Shown here: one piece after another, positions 1 to 8,047 of the stretch
How positions within the stretch are numbered: the stretch's first letter is position 1
How the letters are laid out: every line of letters starts with the position of its first letter
Assembly (NCBI RefSeq): GCF_027889715.1
Contig: NZ_JAPJZH010000012.1
Coordinates: 104,606-168,605, forward strand
Reading direction: 5' to 3'
Source of the DNA: Allohoeflea poritis
GTDB taxonomy: Bacteria; Pseudomonadota; Alphaproteobacteria; Rhizobiales; Rhizobiaceae
Length of the DNA stretch: 64,000 nucleotides
Made by a program: the position numbers and the translations under genes
Notes under the pieces: model-generated
What the model was told of the DNA's origin: nothing
Seen by the model: only the letters and a program-made list of their open reading frames with translations
Databases searched by the model: none

Positions 1-480
1 GCCGGAATCGGCGATTTCCAGGTCCGGCCGTCGGATCTCGCTCTGGGAAACATTCTTGCAGGTGAAAAACACCACATGGTCGCGCCGGCTGCTGCGGTTG
101 TTGTGATAGACCGCGAAGAGCTGCGGCGGCTCAGCCATGGCGAGGTTTCCTTCCTCGGCCAATTCACGCTCAAGCGCATCATAGACCGTTTCGCCGACCT
201 CGACGCCGCCGCCGGGCATGTACCAGCCACGGACATAGGTGTGGCGGACCAGGAAGATCCTGCCGGCGCGATCGAACGCCGCCGCGCGAACCCCGAGCGT
301 CAGGGGCCGCTGCGCGGCGAACAACCGGTTGAGCAGCCACTGATATGTCTTTTGGGCAAGGTTGCGTCGGCCGGGCGCGGGGTACGGTGGCGGCGATCCA
401 TGCGCCGTTCCTTGCCCAATCGTTGCCGGGCGGCTATGTCCAGCCCCATGTTCCGACTTGCCCATATCTCCGACATCCAT
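1..480 (-). CDS. Nudix hydrolase, 3' end cut by window
   Basis: The minus-strand frame stays open from an ATG at 480 to base 1, giving 160 residues with no stop, so the C-terminus lies outside the window. A Nudix box is visible (GGVEVGE, then seven residues, then RELAEEGN), preceded by a typical core strand (RAAAFDRAGRIFLVRHTY). The box glycine near its end is replaced by Asn. Such enzymes cleave nucleoside diphosphates linked to another moiety; the substrate cannot be read here. The only ATGs (480 and 465) lie inside the 5' end of the divergent phosphoesterase gene, so the true start is uncertain and could be a rare codon further down. Confidence 0.85.
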   Translation of the reverse strand, partial: MDVGDMGKSEHGAGHSRPATIGQGTAHGSPPPYPAPGRRNLAQKTYQWLLNRLFAAQRPLTLGVRAAAFDRAGRIFLVRHTYVRGWYMPGGGVEVGETVYDALERELAEEGNLAMAEPPQLFAVYHNNRSSRRDHVVFFTCKNVSQSEIRRPDLEIADSG

Positions 481-1347
481 CTCGGCCCGTTGCCGCGCTT
501 GACACCGCGTGAGCTCGCGTCAAAACGCATCACGGGATACATCAACTGGCACCGGAACCGGCGCAAGCGCCTGTTCGGCAACATACTCGAATCGCTGGTG
601 GACGATATCAAGTCGGCGGCCCCGGATCACCTGGCCATCACCGGCGATCTGGTCAATCTCGGTGCAAGGGCGGAAATGGATGCTGTCGCCGGCTGGCTTG
701 CAAATGTCGGCGAACCGGACTTCGTTTCGGTCGTGCCCGGCAATCACGACGCCTATGTGCCGGGTTCCTTTAAGCTCGCCTGCCGCGCCTGGCGGCCCTA
801 CATGCTCGGCGACGACAAACCTGCATCCTCCGCCGGCGAAAACCTGTTTCCTTATTTGCGCGTAAGGGACAATGTGGCGCTCATCGGCGTTTCCACGGCC
901 CATGCGACACCGCCCTTCATGGCAAGCGGCGTATTCGATCGGCGCCAGGCGCGCCTGCTGCGCACGATCCTTCGACAGGCGGCCGATGACGGGCTCTTCC
1001 GTGTCATCATGATCCACCATCCGCCGGTGCGCGGCGCTACGCAATCCTACAAGCGAATGCTCGGCATCGGGCGTTTCTCGAAAGTCCTCAAGGAAGCCGG
1101 CGCGGAACTGGTCCTTCATGGCCATACACATCTGGAAACACTCTACCGCCTGCCCGGCAGAAGCGGTGACGTGCCCGTTGTCTGCGTTCCGTCCGCCAGC
1201 GAGGCGCCGGGCGGCCACAGACCGGCGTCGGGCTACAATATGCTCACCATCAGCGGCGGTCCCGGCGAATGGAACTGCCGGCTCGAGCGGCACGGGCTGG
1301 ACGCCCAAAGCAGCAAATTCGAACTGTTCCACTCGGAAGATCTTTAG
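448..1347 (+). CDS. Calcineurin-like metallophosphoesterase
   Basis: This 299-aa protein begins MFRLAHISDIHLG, which carries the first metal-binding motif (DxH). The other class motifs follow in order: GDLVN (about residue 70), GNHD (about 100), HHPP (about 190) and HGHTH (about 230). This is the dinuclear-metal phosphoesterase fold of the cyclic-nucleotide phosphodiesterase/CpdA type. The likely reaction is hydrolysis of a phosphodiester or phosphomonoester; the substrate is not determined. The ATG at 448 is chosen because the first metal motif directly follows it; a longer upstream frame overlaps the Nudix gene on the other strand and has no homologous features. Confidence 0.9.
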   Translation: MFRLAHISDIHLGPLPRLTPRELASKRITGYINWHRNRRKRLFGNILESLVDDIKSAAPDHLAITGDLVNLGARAEMDAVAGWLANVGEPDFVSVVPGNHDAYVPGSFKLACRAWRPYMLGDDKPASSAGENLFPYLRVRDNVALIGVSTAHATPPFMASGVFDRRQARLLRTILRQAADDGLFRVIMIHHPPVRGATQSYKRMLGIGRFSKVLKEAGAELVLHGHTHLETLYRLPGRSGDVPVVCVPSASEAPGGHRPASGYNMLTISGGPGEWNCRLERHGLDAQSSKFELFHSEDL

Positions 1348-1363
1348 TCAGTGTCGATTTTCG

Positions 1364-1978
1364 CTAATCGGCGCCCAAAACGGGTGCCAGTTGTTCCCAG
1401 AACACCGCCATGATGAGCAAAGCGGCAACAACAAGCCCAAGGGCGAACCAGGACAACGCCTGCAAAGCCCCAGTTTTCGATATCGTGTTGACACCTTGCT
1501 GTCGGGCCGGACTGGTCTCATTCTGATCGCCGCCGCTCTTGTCCGCCTGGCTTCCCGGCGCACCCGTCGAATAGACCGTGTCACTGGCCAGGAAACGCTG
1601 TCGCTGAACCATGCGTTCCGCCACATAATGGGTGATGCTGTCGGCGACGCTCATCAGGTCGGCGCTTTCGGCGATGACGACCCGGCCATAGCGCGTATCG
1701 CGCACGAAACGATAGGTGCGACGGTCCGGCCCCATCTGCACATGGGCAATGGCATCGATCCACAAGCGCGGTTGTTCGCCGGAGGACAGGAAAAAATCGA
1801 ACTGATCGTCCTCGGCGGGGACTTCCTTGAAAACCGGCTCCAGCTCATCGGCCAGCAATTCCAGGCGCGCGCGGTCCGCGTCACGCATCTCGACCACGAC
1901 GTCCTCGCGCTCCGCCGCCGCGATCCTGGCCTTGCGCACGACGTCGGAAAGGCGTCTGCTTTCCGTGGCCTTGTCCAT
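1364..1978 (-). CDS. Conserved protein with one C-terminal membrane segment
   Basis: I do not recognise a named family for this 204-aa protein. The first 150 residues are soluble and charged, with a helical acidic start and a mixed region (QPRLWIDAIAHVQ...RTYRFVRDTRYGRVV). One hydrophobic helix near the C-terminus (ALSWFALGLVVAALLIMAVF) is followed by only about 12 residues, as in a tail-anchored protein with a cytoplasmic head. The ATG at 1978 follows GGCGGA at good spacing; a TTG at 1996 is the alternative. It converges on the phosphoesterase gene with a 16-nt gap. Confidence 0.8.
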   Translation of the reverse strand: MDKATESRRLSDVVRKARIAAAEREDVVVEMRDADRARLELLADELEPVFKEVPAEDDQFDFFLSSGEQPRLWIDAIAHVQMGPDRRTYRFVRDTRYGRVVIAESADLMSVADSITHYVAERMVQRQRFLASDTVYSTGAPGSQADKSGGDQNETSPARQQGVNTISKTGALQALSWFALGLVVAALLIMAVFWEQLAPVLGAD

Positions 1979-2101
1979 TCGAAATTCCGCCGTCAACTAT
2001 GGTTAACCGTGCCTTAACATAGTGTATCTGCGTGGGAAATTAAATCGCGCTTTGCGCCCGGGCATTCGCGTCGGTCACCGGAATTGCCCGGAGCGACCGG
2101 C

Positions 2102-2893
2102 TCAGGCCGCCCGCATATTCTGGCGGATCAGCGAGATCACCGCATCCGGGCGCTCTTCGATCAGCATGTGCCCGGTGTTCTCGAACACATGGGCCGCGAA
2201 CATCGGCGGCAGCCGGTGGGCCTGACGCGTCGGCAGAACGCGATCCTGCGTGCCCCAAAGTACCTTCACCGGCATCTGCAATTCAGCGAGATCAGCCCGG
2301 CGGAACGTGCCCTGATACAGATCGTCGCCGTCGCGCTGAAGCATGTTTTCGAGAATGACACCAAGCCCTTCGGCCGCGCCCGGTTCGCCGCGCGCCGCGA
2401 CAAGATCGTCCAGCAGCTTGTCAGGCACCGCATTGTTCCAGCCGAACATGTTTTCAAGCGCCGCCAGCATCTCGGACCGTGTGCCCGCCGAAGCATAGCG
2501 CCGCAGCAGCCGGTGATTGATCTCCGGCCCGTATCCGCCGGGCGCAAGCAGCGTCATGGACGCGATCCTGCCCGGCGCGCGCAGAGCGATCAGCGTGGCG
2601 ACGGAACCGCCCATGGAATGGCCGACAAGATGCACGCGACCGTGACCGCGTTGTTCGAGATCCCGCGCAATCGCACCCGCCATCTTGCCGGTCCGTTCGA
2701 GACCGGATGCAAGCATCGAACGTCCGTGTCCGGGAAGGTCATAGGCAATGGTCGCGTGGTCGCCGGCGAATGCCCGCTGAATGTCCGACCACATGCCCGC
2801 ACTGGCACCGAATCCATGCAGAAAGACGAGCGGTACGCCTTCGCCCCGCCCGTCCTCAACGGCATGAAGTTGCGCGTCCGCTGCTGGCTTCAA
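2102..2893 (-). CDS. Alpha/beta-fold hydrolase
   Basis: This 263-aa protein shows the full alpha/beta hydrolase signature: an oxyanion-hole segment (VFLHGFGAS, about residue 24), the nucleophile elbow GHSMGG (Ser about 95), an acidic triad residue in WGTQDRVLP, and His in ENTGHM near the end. The family includes esterases and C-C hydrolases; the acyltransferase-associated acetoin members look similar, but the substrate is unknown. It starts with TTG, preceded by AAGGAA at 7-nt spacing. The gene lies 38 nt downstream of leuA on the same strand and may be cotranscribed. Confidence 0.85.
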   Translation of the reverse strand: MKPAADAQLHAVEDGRGEGVPLVFLHGFGASAGMWSDIQRAFAGDHATIAYDLPGHGRSMLASGLERTGKMAGAIARDLEQRGHGRVHLVGHSMGGSVATLIALRAPGRIASMTLLAPGGYGPEINHRLLRRYASAGTRSEMLAALENMFGWNNAVPDKLLDDLVAARGEPGAAEGLGVILENMLQRDGDDLYQGTFRRADLAELQMPVKVLWGTQDRVLPTRQAHRLPPMFAAHVFENTGHMLIEERPDAVISLIRQNMRAA

Positions 2894-2931
2894 ATGAATG
2901 TTCCTTCTTCAGACCCGCAGCCTTGCGGCAC

Positions 2932-4650
2932 CTAACTTTTCTTTTCGAGCAGACGGTTGGCCGCCGATACGACAGCCTCCAGCGAAGCCGCCACGATATT
3001 GGTGCTGATGCCGACCCCGAACAGCTTGCCGCCCGGATGCTCCATTTCCATGTAGCAGATCGCCGCGGCATTGGCGCCGTGCTGAAGCGAGTGCTCCGAA
3101 TAGTCGGCGACGGTGATGTCGATGCCGATATGCTGCGAGAGCGCATGGACGAACCCGTCGATCGGTCCGGTGCCCTGTCCGATGATCTTGATCTCCTCGC
3201 CATTGTCGCGGATCACCGCTTCCACCTCGCGCACGCCCTTGTGCTCCAGCGATGGGAATGTGTGGTGATCCACATAGGAAAGCCGCGCGCCGGGCTGCTC
3301 GACATAACGTTCCAGGAACCGGTCGTAGATTTCCTTCGACGGCAGTTCCCGCCCGACATCGTCAGTAATGCGCTGGATATCGCCCTGGAACTCGACCTGC
3401 AGGCCGCGCGGCAGGTTCAGCCCGTAATCCTCGTGCAAGACATAGGCGATACCGCCCTTTCCCGATTGGGAATTGATGCGGATGATCGCCTCGTAGGTCC
3501 GGCCCACATCCTGCGGATCGATGGGCAGATAGGGCACTTCCCAGATTTCCGTGTTGGCGGCGCGGATCGCCTTCATGCCCTTGTTGATGGCGTCCTGGTG
3601 GGAGCCGGAAAAGGCCGTGTAGACCAGTTCGCCGACATAGGGGTGGCGCTCGGGAATCACCATCTGGTTTGAATATTCATAGACCGCCTTGATCCGCTCG
3701 ATATCGGTGCAGTCCATCTTCGGATCGACGCCTTGCGTGTACATGTTCAGCGCCAGCGTCACCACGTCGACATTGCCGGTGCGCTCACCATTGCCGAACA
3801 GGGTGCCTTCGACGCGGTCGGCGCCGGCCATCAGGCCGAGTTCCGTCGCGGCAATGCCGGTCCCGCGGTCATTGTGCGGATGCAGCGAGATGATCAGGTT
3901 CTCGCGGTTGTCGAGATTGCGGCACATCCATTCGATCTGGTCCGCATAGATGTTCGGCGTCGACATTTCGACGGTCGACGGCAGGTTGATGATCAGCTTG
4001 TTTTCGGCGGTCGGCTGAACGATTTCGGTGACCGCGTTACAGATTTCCAAAGCCACTTCCAGCTCGGTGCCGGTAAAGCTTTCCGGCGAATACTGGAACC
4101 GGTAGCCCCCACCGGCCTTTTCGGCCATGTCGGTGACCATCTTGGCGGCATCGACGGCGATCTGCTTGATCCCGGCGACATCCTTGGCGAACACCACGCG
4201 GCGCTGCAATTCGCTGGTCGAATTGTAGAAATGCACGATCGGCCTGTGCGCACCTTCCAGCGCCTCGAAGGTCCGGGTGATCAGTTCCGGCCGGCACTGC
4301 ACCAGCACCTGCAGGGAGACATCTTGTGGCACGTCATGGTCTTCGATGCACCAGCGCGCGAAATCGAAATCCGTCTGCGAGGCGGAGGGGAAACCGATCT
4401 CGATTTCCTTGAAGCCCATGTCGAGCAGCAACTGGAACATACGTGACTTGCGGTCGTGCCCCATCGGATTGACCAGCGACTGGTTGCCGTCGCGCAGATC
4501 GACGGAGCACCAGATCGGCGCCTTCTCGATGCGCTTGGACGGCCAGGTGCGGTCGTCCAGGCCGGTCAGCAGATAGGGCTGGTATTTGCGCGCGGCATGC
4601 GCCATGCCGGCTTCTTTTCGCGACTCGGAAATCGGGTCAGTGGTTGTCAT
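2932..4650 (-). CDS. leuA: 2-isopropylmalate synthase
   Basis: The 572-aa enzyme condenses 2-oxoisovalerate with acetyl-CoA, the first committed step of leucine synthesis. The N-terminal DRE-TIM barrel shows the substrate and metal motifs (VDLRDGNQSL, about residue 40; HPHNDRGTG, about 235; GNGERTGNVD, about 270). A C-terminal regulatory domain ends in a Gly/Ala-rich segment of the type that binds feedback leucine. The length matches the long LeuA form. The ATG at 4650 is preceded by GAGAGAAACA; longer in-frame starts reach into the attenuator. Expression is probably set by the leader peptide and terminator described upstream at 4738-4949. Confidence 0.96.
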   Translation of the reverse strand: MTTTDPISESRKEAGMAHAARKYQPYLLTGLDDRTWPSKRIEKAPIWCSVDLRDGNQSLVNPMGHDRKSRMFQLLLDMGFKEIEIGFPSASQTDFDFARWCIEDHDVPQDVSLQVLVQCRPELITRTFEALEGAHRPIVHFYNSTSELQRRVVFAKDVAGIKQIAVDAAKMVTDMAEKAGGGYRFQYSPESFTGTELEVALEICNAVTEIVQPTAENKLIINLPSTVEMSTPNIYADQIEWMCRNLDNRENLIISLHPHNDRGTGIAATELGLMAGADRVEGTLFGNGERTGNVDVVTLALNMYTQGVDPKMDCTDIERIKAVYEYSNQMVIPERHPYVGELVYTAFSGSHQDAINKGMKAIRAANTEIWEVPYLPIDPQDVGRTYEAIIRINSQSGKGGIAYVLHEDYGLNLPRGLQVEFQGDIQRITDDVGRELPSKEIYDRFLERYVEQPGARLSYVDHHTFPSLEHKGVREVEAVIRDNGEEIKIIGQGTGPIDGFVHALSQHIGIDITVADYSEHSLQHGANAAAICYMEMEHPGGKLFGVGISTNIVAASLEAVVSAANRLLEKKS

Positions 4651-4737
4651 TGTTTCTCTCGTTCGTCTCTGAGCCGTGCCGTTCGCCTTCACGCGAAACG
4701 GGCCGGCTTTGCCATAGGGCCATTGGTCTTGATCTGT

Positions 4738-4787
4738 AAAGAAGAAAGGAGCGCATGCCAGCGGCGAACCGATCGCCGGACGCTCCT
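4738..4787 (-). terminator. leu attenuator hairpin
   Basis: On the minus strand, AGGAGCG (4753-4747 as read on plus) and CGCTCCT (4787-4781) are perfect complements that close a structured loop containing an inner GGCGA/TCGCC stem. A T-rich run, TTCTTCTTT, follows. The structure begins immediately after the stop codon of the Leu-rich leader and lies before leuA, the expected layout of a transcription attenuator. The competing antiterminator pairing was not worked out. Confidence 0.75.
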
Positions 4788-4913
4788 CTAACGGGCCCGA
4801 CGATCGCCAGTAAGACCGAGAAGAAGAAGCGAAAGGTCAAGCGCGGGCACGGTCCGCGCACCGGCGCGTACCTGCTCGAAGTCGATCACTGCTTTGACCG
4901 TTTCCATCATCAT
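4788..4913 (-). CDS. leuL: Leucine-rich leader peptide of leuA
   Basis: A short frame ends LDLSLLLLGLTGDRRAR, with seven leucines in eleven residues including four consecutive Leu codons, and its stop abuts the attenuator hairpin. This is the ribosome-stalling arrangement of leu attenuation: scarce Leu-tRNA stalls the ribosome and prevents terminator formation. Three consecutive ATGs (4913, 4910, 4907) give 39-41 aa; a GTG at 4850 would give 20 aa. I favour the ATG because a good -10 box ends exactly 7 nt upstream, implying a leaderless mRNA. No Shine-Dalgarno is visible. Confidence 0.7.
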   Translation of the reverse strand: MMMETVKAVIDFEQVRAGARTVPALDLSLLLLGLTGDRRAR

Positions 4914-4920
4914 GGGCGCC

Positions 4921-4949
4921 GTTATACCCGCGACTTCGGTCGACGGCAA
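4921..4949 (-). promoter_or_regulatory. leu promoter (-35/-10)
   Basis: On the minus strand TTGCCG (plus 4944-4949) is followed after 17 nt by TATAAC (plus 4921-4926). This is a near-consensus sigma-70 type promoter. Initiation about 7 nt downstream would start the transcript at the first ATG of the leader peptide. Confidence 0.65.
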
Positions 4950-5015
4950 CAGTCTTGATACCCGTCCTGCCGGCGATTGAGATTGGATTGAGCTATCGGG
5001 TGCGAGCCGTTTCAA

Positions 5016-5306
5016 TCACAAGTGTCTTGCAGGATCTTGATCCACACCCAGAATTCGCAGGATCAGGATGCCGTTTGCTTCGATACGATAGTAGATGCTG
5101 TGGCGCGCGTGTACATGCCGCCGCAGGCCGGCGCGAATTTTCTGAAAGCTTCGGCCCATCTTCGGGTTTTCGGCCAAGAGCGACAGCGCTTTTGCCAAAC
5201 CTTCCATGTAGTTCTCTGCCTGGGCAAAGCCGAATTGTTCTAGGGAGTAAAAGTAGATATTCCGCAAATCGGCTTCTGCAGCCAGGGAAAGCGCATAGCT
5301 ACTCAT
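5016..5306 (-). CDS. parE: RelE/ParE-family toxin
   Basis: This 96-aa basic protein begins MSSYALSLAAEADLRNIYFYS and contains the ParE-type core (AEADLRNIYFYSLEQFG, LLAENPKMGRSF, RHVHARHSIYYRI, ILRILGVDQDPARHL). ParE toxins inhibit DNA gyrase, while RelE relatives cleave mRNA. The pattern of residues and the ParD-like partner favour the ParE type. The start codon overlaps the antitoxin stop by 8 nt, a standard translational coupling for these pairs. Confidence 0.88.
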   Translation of the reverse strand: MSSYALSLAAEADLRNIYFYSLEQFGFAQAENYMEGLAKALSLLAENPKMGRSFQKIRAGLRRHVHARHSIYYRIEANGILILRILGVDQDPARHL

Positions 5307-5559
5307 CAAGCAGCCCTTGCGCGCGCGCTGCCTCTCGCGCCTCCGCAAGGACTTGACCAGCCGTTTTCGAACTTACGCCGCTTGCCTCGGCAAGCTCCAT
5401 CATGTCGTTGAGTTCGCGTGCGGCATCGAGTTGTCTCTCCTGATCCTTGCGCACGAGATCGCGGAAAAACTCGCTGACATTGCCGTATTGGCCGGATTCA
5501 ACACGTGTTCTGACATATTCGTTCATCGTGTCCGGCACCGAGATCGTTATCTTGCCCAT
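5299..5559 (-). CDS. parD: ParD-family antitoxin
   Basis: The 86-aa protein starts MGKITISVPDTMNEYVRTRVESGQYGNVSEFFRDLVRKD, the ribbon-helix-helix DNA-binding domain of ParD. An acidic/alanine-rich C-terminal tail would wrap the toxin. It is first in the two-gene operon and should bind its own promoter. The ATG at 5559 is preceded by GGAGGATTGCGCGCA; an upstream in-frame ATG two codons earlier is less well placed. Confidence 0.88.
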   Translation of the reverse strand: MGKITISVPDTMNEYVRTRVESGQYGNVSEFFRDLVRKDQERQLDAARELNDMMELAEASGVSSKTAGQVLAEAREAARAQGLLDE

Positions 5560-5601
5560 TGCGCGCAATCCTCCACCGTTTGACGAGTTACGAAATAATA
5601 A

Positions 5602-5620
5602 GAATAGTTCCTACCTATTC
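5602..5620. promoter_or_regulatory. Possible ParD operator
   Basis: GAATAG and CTATTC form a perfect 6-bp inverted repeat separated by 7 nt, about 45 bp upstream of the antitoxin start in an AT-rich stretch. Ribbon-helix-helix antitoxins bind such short repeats to autoregulate. The assignment is positional only. Confidence 0.4.
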
Positions 5621-5648
5621 CGACTGCAAGCGCGTTCGCCGGATCTTA

Positions 5649-7835
5649 TCAGCCTCGGTGGCCGTCTTTTCTGACCAGATGCGCAACAACATTCTCGATC
5701 ATCCGCATGCCGGCATCCTGGCCGAGCGACATGATGGATTCGGGATGGAACTGGACGGCGGCAACGGGTTCCTTGCCATGCTCGATGCCCATGATCGTGC
5801 CGTCCTCGCTCTCGGCGGTGACCGTGAATTCCTTTGCCAGCGTCGCCGGATCGGCGAAGATCGAATGGTAGCGTCCGACCGTCACCTCGTTGCCGAGGCC
5901 GGAGAACACGATGCCCGGATCATTGATCCTGATCCGCGAGGGCTTGCCGTGCATTGGGACCGCCAGCGTGCGCAATTCACCGCCATAGGCTTCGGTGATC
6001 GCCTGCAGCCCGAGACACACGCCGAATAGCGGGATCCCGCGCTTGCGCACCTTCTTGATCGTCGCCTTGGTGTCGAAATCCTTCGGACTGCCCGGCCCCG
6101 GCGACAGAACCACCAGGTCGGGCGCGACGTCGTCAAACACGGCATCGGCAACCGGCGTCCTCACCGTTGTCACCTCGGCGCCGGTCTGGCGGAAATAATT
6201 GGCGAGCGTGTGGACGAAGGAATCCTCGTGGTCGACAAGCAGGATCTTCACGCCCGCGCCGACCTTGGCCGCGCTGCGCGAAGCAGCTGCTTCGTTGCTT
6301 TGCCCGGCATCGCGGATGGCGGCCAGCATGGCCGAGGCCTTCAGTTCCGTCTCCGCTTCCTCTTCCTCGGGAACGGAATCGAAAAGCAGCGTCGCTCCGG
6401 CCCTGACCTCGGCGATCCCGTCTTTGACGCGGATGGTGCGCAACGTCAGTCCGGTATTCATGTCGCCGTTGAAATTGACCATGCCGATGGCCCCGCCATA
6501 CCAGGCGCGCGGGCTCTTCTCGTGCTCCTCGATGAAGCGCATGGCCCACAGTTTCGGCGCGCCCGTAACCGTGACCGCCCAGGCATGACTCAAGAACGCG
6601 TCGAAAGCGTCCATGCCGTCGCGCAAACGGCCCTCCACATGGTCGACGGTGTGAATGAGACGCGAATACATCTCGATCTGGCGGCGTCCGATCACCCGCA
6701 CGGAACCCGGCACACAGACCCGGCTCTTGTCGTTGCGGTCGACATCCGAACACATGGTCAGTTCCGATTCATCCTTCTTGGAATTGAGCAGTTTGAGGAT
6801 CTGCTCGGAATCGGAAATCGCGTCGTCGCCGCGTTTGATCGTACCCGAGATCGGGCAGGTCTCGACACGCCGTCCGCTGACCCGTACGAACATCTCAGGC
6901 GAGGCGCCGACAAGATATTCGCCCTGCCCCAGATTGATGAAAAAGGAATAGGGCGACGGGTTGGTCGCCTTCAGCCGCCGCGAGATCGCCGAGGGCGGGC
7001 TGACGCAGCGCTCGAAGAACATCTGTCCCGGCACCACCTCGAACAGGTCGCCCTTCTTGAAGCTCTCCTTGGCCTTGCGCACGAGCTCGGCATATTCACC
7101 CGGCCTGTGGTCGGCGCGCGGCGGTGCCTGGTCAGACGCGGCAAACTGTTCGGCTTCGCTCTCGCGTGACTTGCCCTGCGTCGTGAATCCGCGGCGCGAA
7201 TAATCGTATCGGTCGACCCATGCGCGCGCCGAATAGTGGTCAACCACCAGGATCTCGTCGGGCAGAAACAGTACAAGATCGCGCTGGTCATCCGGCCGTT
7301 CCAGATGTTGCGGCACATTGTCGAACTGAAAAGCGAGATCGTAACCGAACGCCCCATAGAGGCCGAGATTGCTGTCGTCCTCGGTGTGGAAGAGATCCAT
7401 GATCTGGCGCAGTACCGTGAAGACAGTCGGGATGCGCGATCGCTCCTCCTCGGTGAATGCGCGTTTGGGTCCGGAAACCGTCAGGGGAATGGCGCGGCGC
7501 GTGCGTTTGCCGACCGACGCCTCGGAGATGCGCCCCAGCCGCCGTTCCACCATGTCGAGCAGTGCTTCACCGCGCTCATTGTGCGCCTCGAAACGCATGT
7601 TGCGGCCGCTCGCTGTGATCGAAAGCGGCGGATCGATGATCGCCGTGTCCCAGCGCGTATAGCGGCCCGGATATTCGTAATTGGATGAAAAGACCGCGCC
7701 ACGGCGGCTGTCGAGACCGTCAACATAGGCCTCGATGGCGTCCGCATAGGGTGTGTCCTCCCGCGTCCGGCTGATCTCGACGCCGCCGCGCGTGACAATG
7801 ATCTCGGTGTTTTCGTCAGTTTTTGTCGCCGTCAT
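5649..7835 (-). CDS. trpE: Anthranilate synthase, fused TrpE-TrpG
   Basis: The 728-aa protein converts chorismate and glutamine to anthranilate, opening tryptophan synthesis. The N-terminal two-thirds is the chorismate-binding TrpE component (e.g. [59 protein letters not shown]). The last 200 residues are a class I glutamine amidotransferase ([25 protein letters not shown], nucleophile Cys in GVCLGLQA, triad His in QFHPES). The fusion is typical of rhizobia and relatives. It lies behind a Trp leader peptide and terminator and is monocistronic here: the next gene downstream is the parD antitoxin after about 90 nt. Confidence 0.96.
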   Translation of the reverse strand: MTATKTDENTEIIVTRGGVEISRTREDTPYADAIEAYVDGLDSRRGAVFSSNYEYPGRYTRWDTAIIDPPLSITASGRNMRFEAHNERGEALLDMVERRLGRISEASVGKRTRRAIPLTVSGPKRAFTEEERSRIPTVFTVLRQIMDLFHTEDDSNLGLYGAFGYDLAFQFDNVPQHLERPDDQRDLVLFLPDEILVVDHYSARAWVDRYDYSRRGFTTQGKSRESEAEQFAASDQAPPRADHRPGEYAELVRKAKESFKKGDLFEVVPGQMFFERCVSPPSAISRRLKATNPSPYSFFINLGQGEYLVGASPEMFVRVSGRRVETCPISGTIKRGDDAISDSEQILKLLNSKKDESELTMCSDVDRNDKSRVCVPGSVRVIGRRQIEMYSRLIHTVDHVEGRLRDGMDAFDAFLSHAWAVTVTGAPKLWAMRFIEEHEKSPRAWYGGAIGMVNFNGDMNTGLTLRTIRVKDGIAEVRAGATLLFDSVPEEEEAETELKASAMLAAIRDAGQSNEAAASRSAAKVGAGVKILLVDHEDSFVHTLANYFRQTGAEVTTVRTPVADAVFDDVAPDLVVLSPGPGSPKDFDTKATIKKVRKRGIPLFGVCLGLQAITEAYGGELRTLAVPMHGKPSRIRINDPGIVFSGLGNEVTVGRYHSIFADPATLAKEFTVTAESEDGTIMGIEHGKEPVAAVQFHPESIMSLGQDAGMRMIENVVAHLVRKDGHRG

Positions 7836-7868
7836 TTCTTCCGATCCTCAAATTCCGAAACCCGGCAC

Positions 7869-7898
7869 AAAAAAACCGCCGGGATGGTCCTCAGCGGC
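7869..7898 (-). terminator. trp attenuator terminator
   Basis: On the minus strand a GC-rich stem (GCCGCTGAGG pairing imperfectly with CCCGGCGG) is followed by seven T residues. It lies between the trp leader peptide and trpE, 34 nt before the gene, as expected of an attenuator terminator. Confidence 0.8.
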
Positions 7899-7931
7899 TT
7901 TGCAGGTTCTGCGCACAACTGTCTGCGGCCG

Positions 7932-7982
7932 CTAATTGCGAGCCCGCCACCAGATGATGTTGATGTTGTGTGCGTCAGTCAT
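7932..7982 (-). CDS. trpL: Tryptophan leader peptide
   Basis: A 16-aa frame reads MTDAHNINIIWWRARN and then stops, with two adjacent Trp codons. It closely resembles the rhizobial TrpL peptides that control trpE(G) by ribosome-mediated attenuation and release a small attenuator RNA. No Shine-Dalgarno is seen; the ATG lies 7 nt after the -10 box, matching the leaderless trpL transcript described for Sinorhizobium meliloti. It is too short to appear in ordinary gene calls. Confidence 0.9.
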   Translation of the reverse strand: MTDAHNINIIWWRARN

Positions 7983-7989
7983 GTCTACC

Positions 7990-8017
7990 TGTTAACGCCG
8001 TACCGGATCGAGCGCAA
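7990..8017 (-). promoter_or_regulatory. trp promoter (-35/-10)
   Basis: On the minus strand TTGCGC (plus 8012-8017) and TTAACA (plus 7990-7995) are 16 nt apart. The -10 ends 7 nt before the leader ATG, so transcription probably begins at or beside the A of that codon. Confidence 0.5.
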
Positions 8018-8047
8018 GAAGCGATTTCAATTCCGGGTGGTTGACCG

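Noticed and set aside
76..447. Upstream extension of the metallophosphoesterase frame
   Set aside because: It overlaps the Nudix coding region antisense and adds no domain; the metal motif starts at 448.
4755..4958. Plus-strand small frame across the leu leader
   Set aside because: Lys/Arg-rich with no ribosome site, and fully explained by the antisense leader and attenuator.
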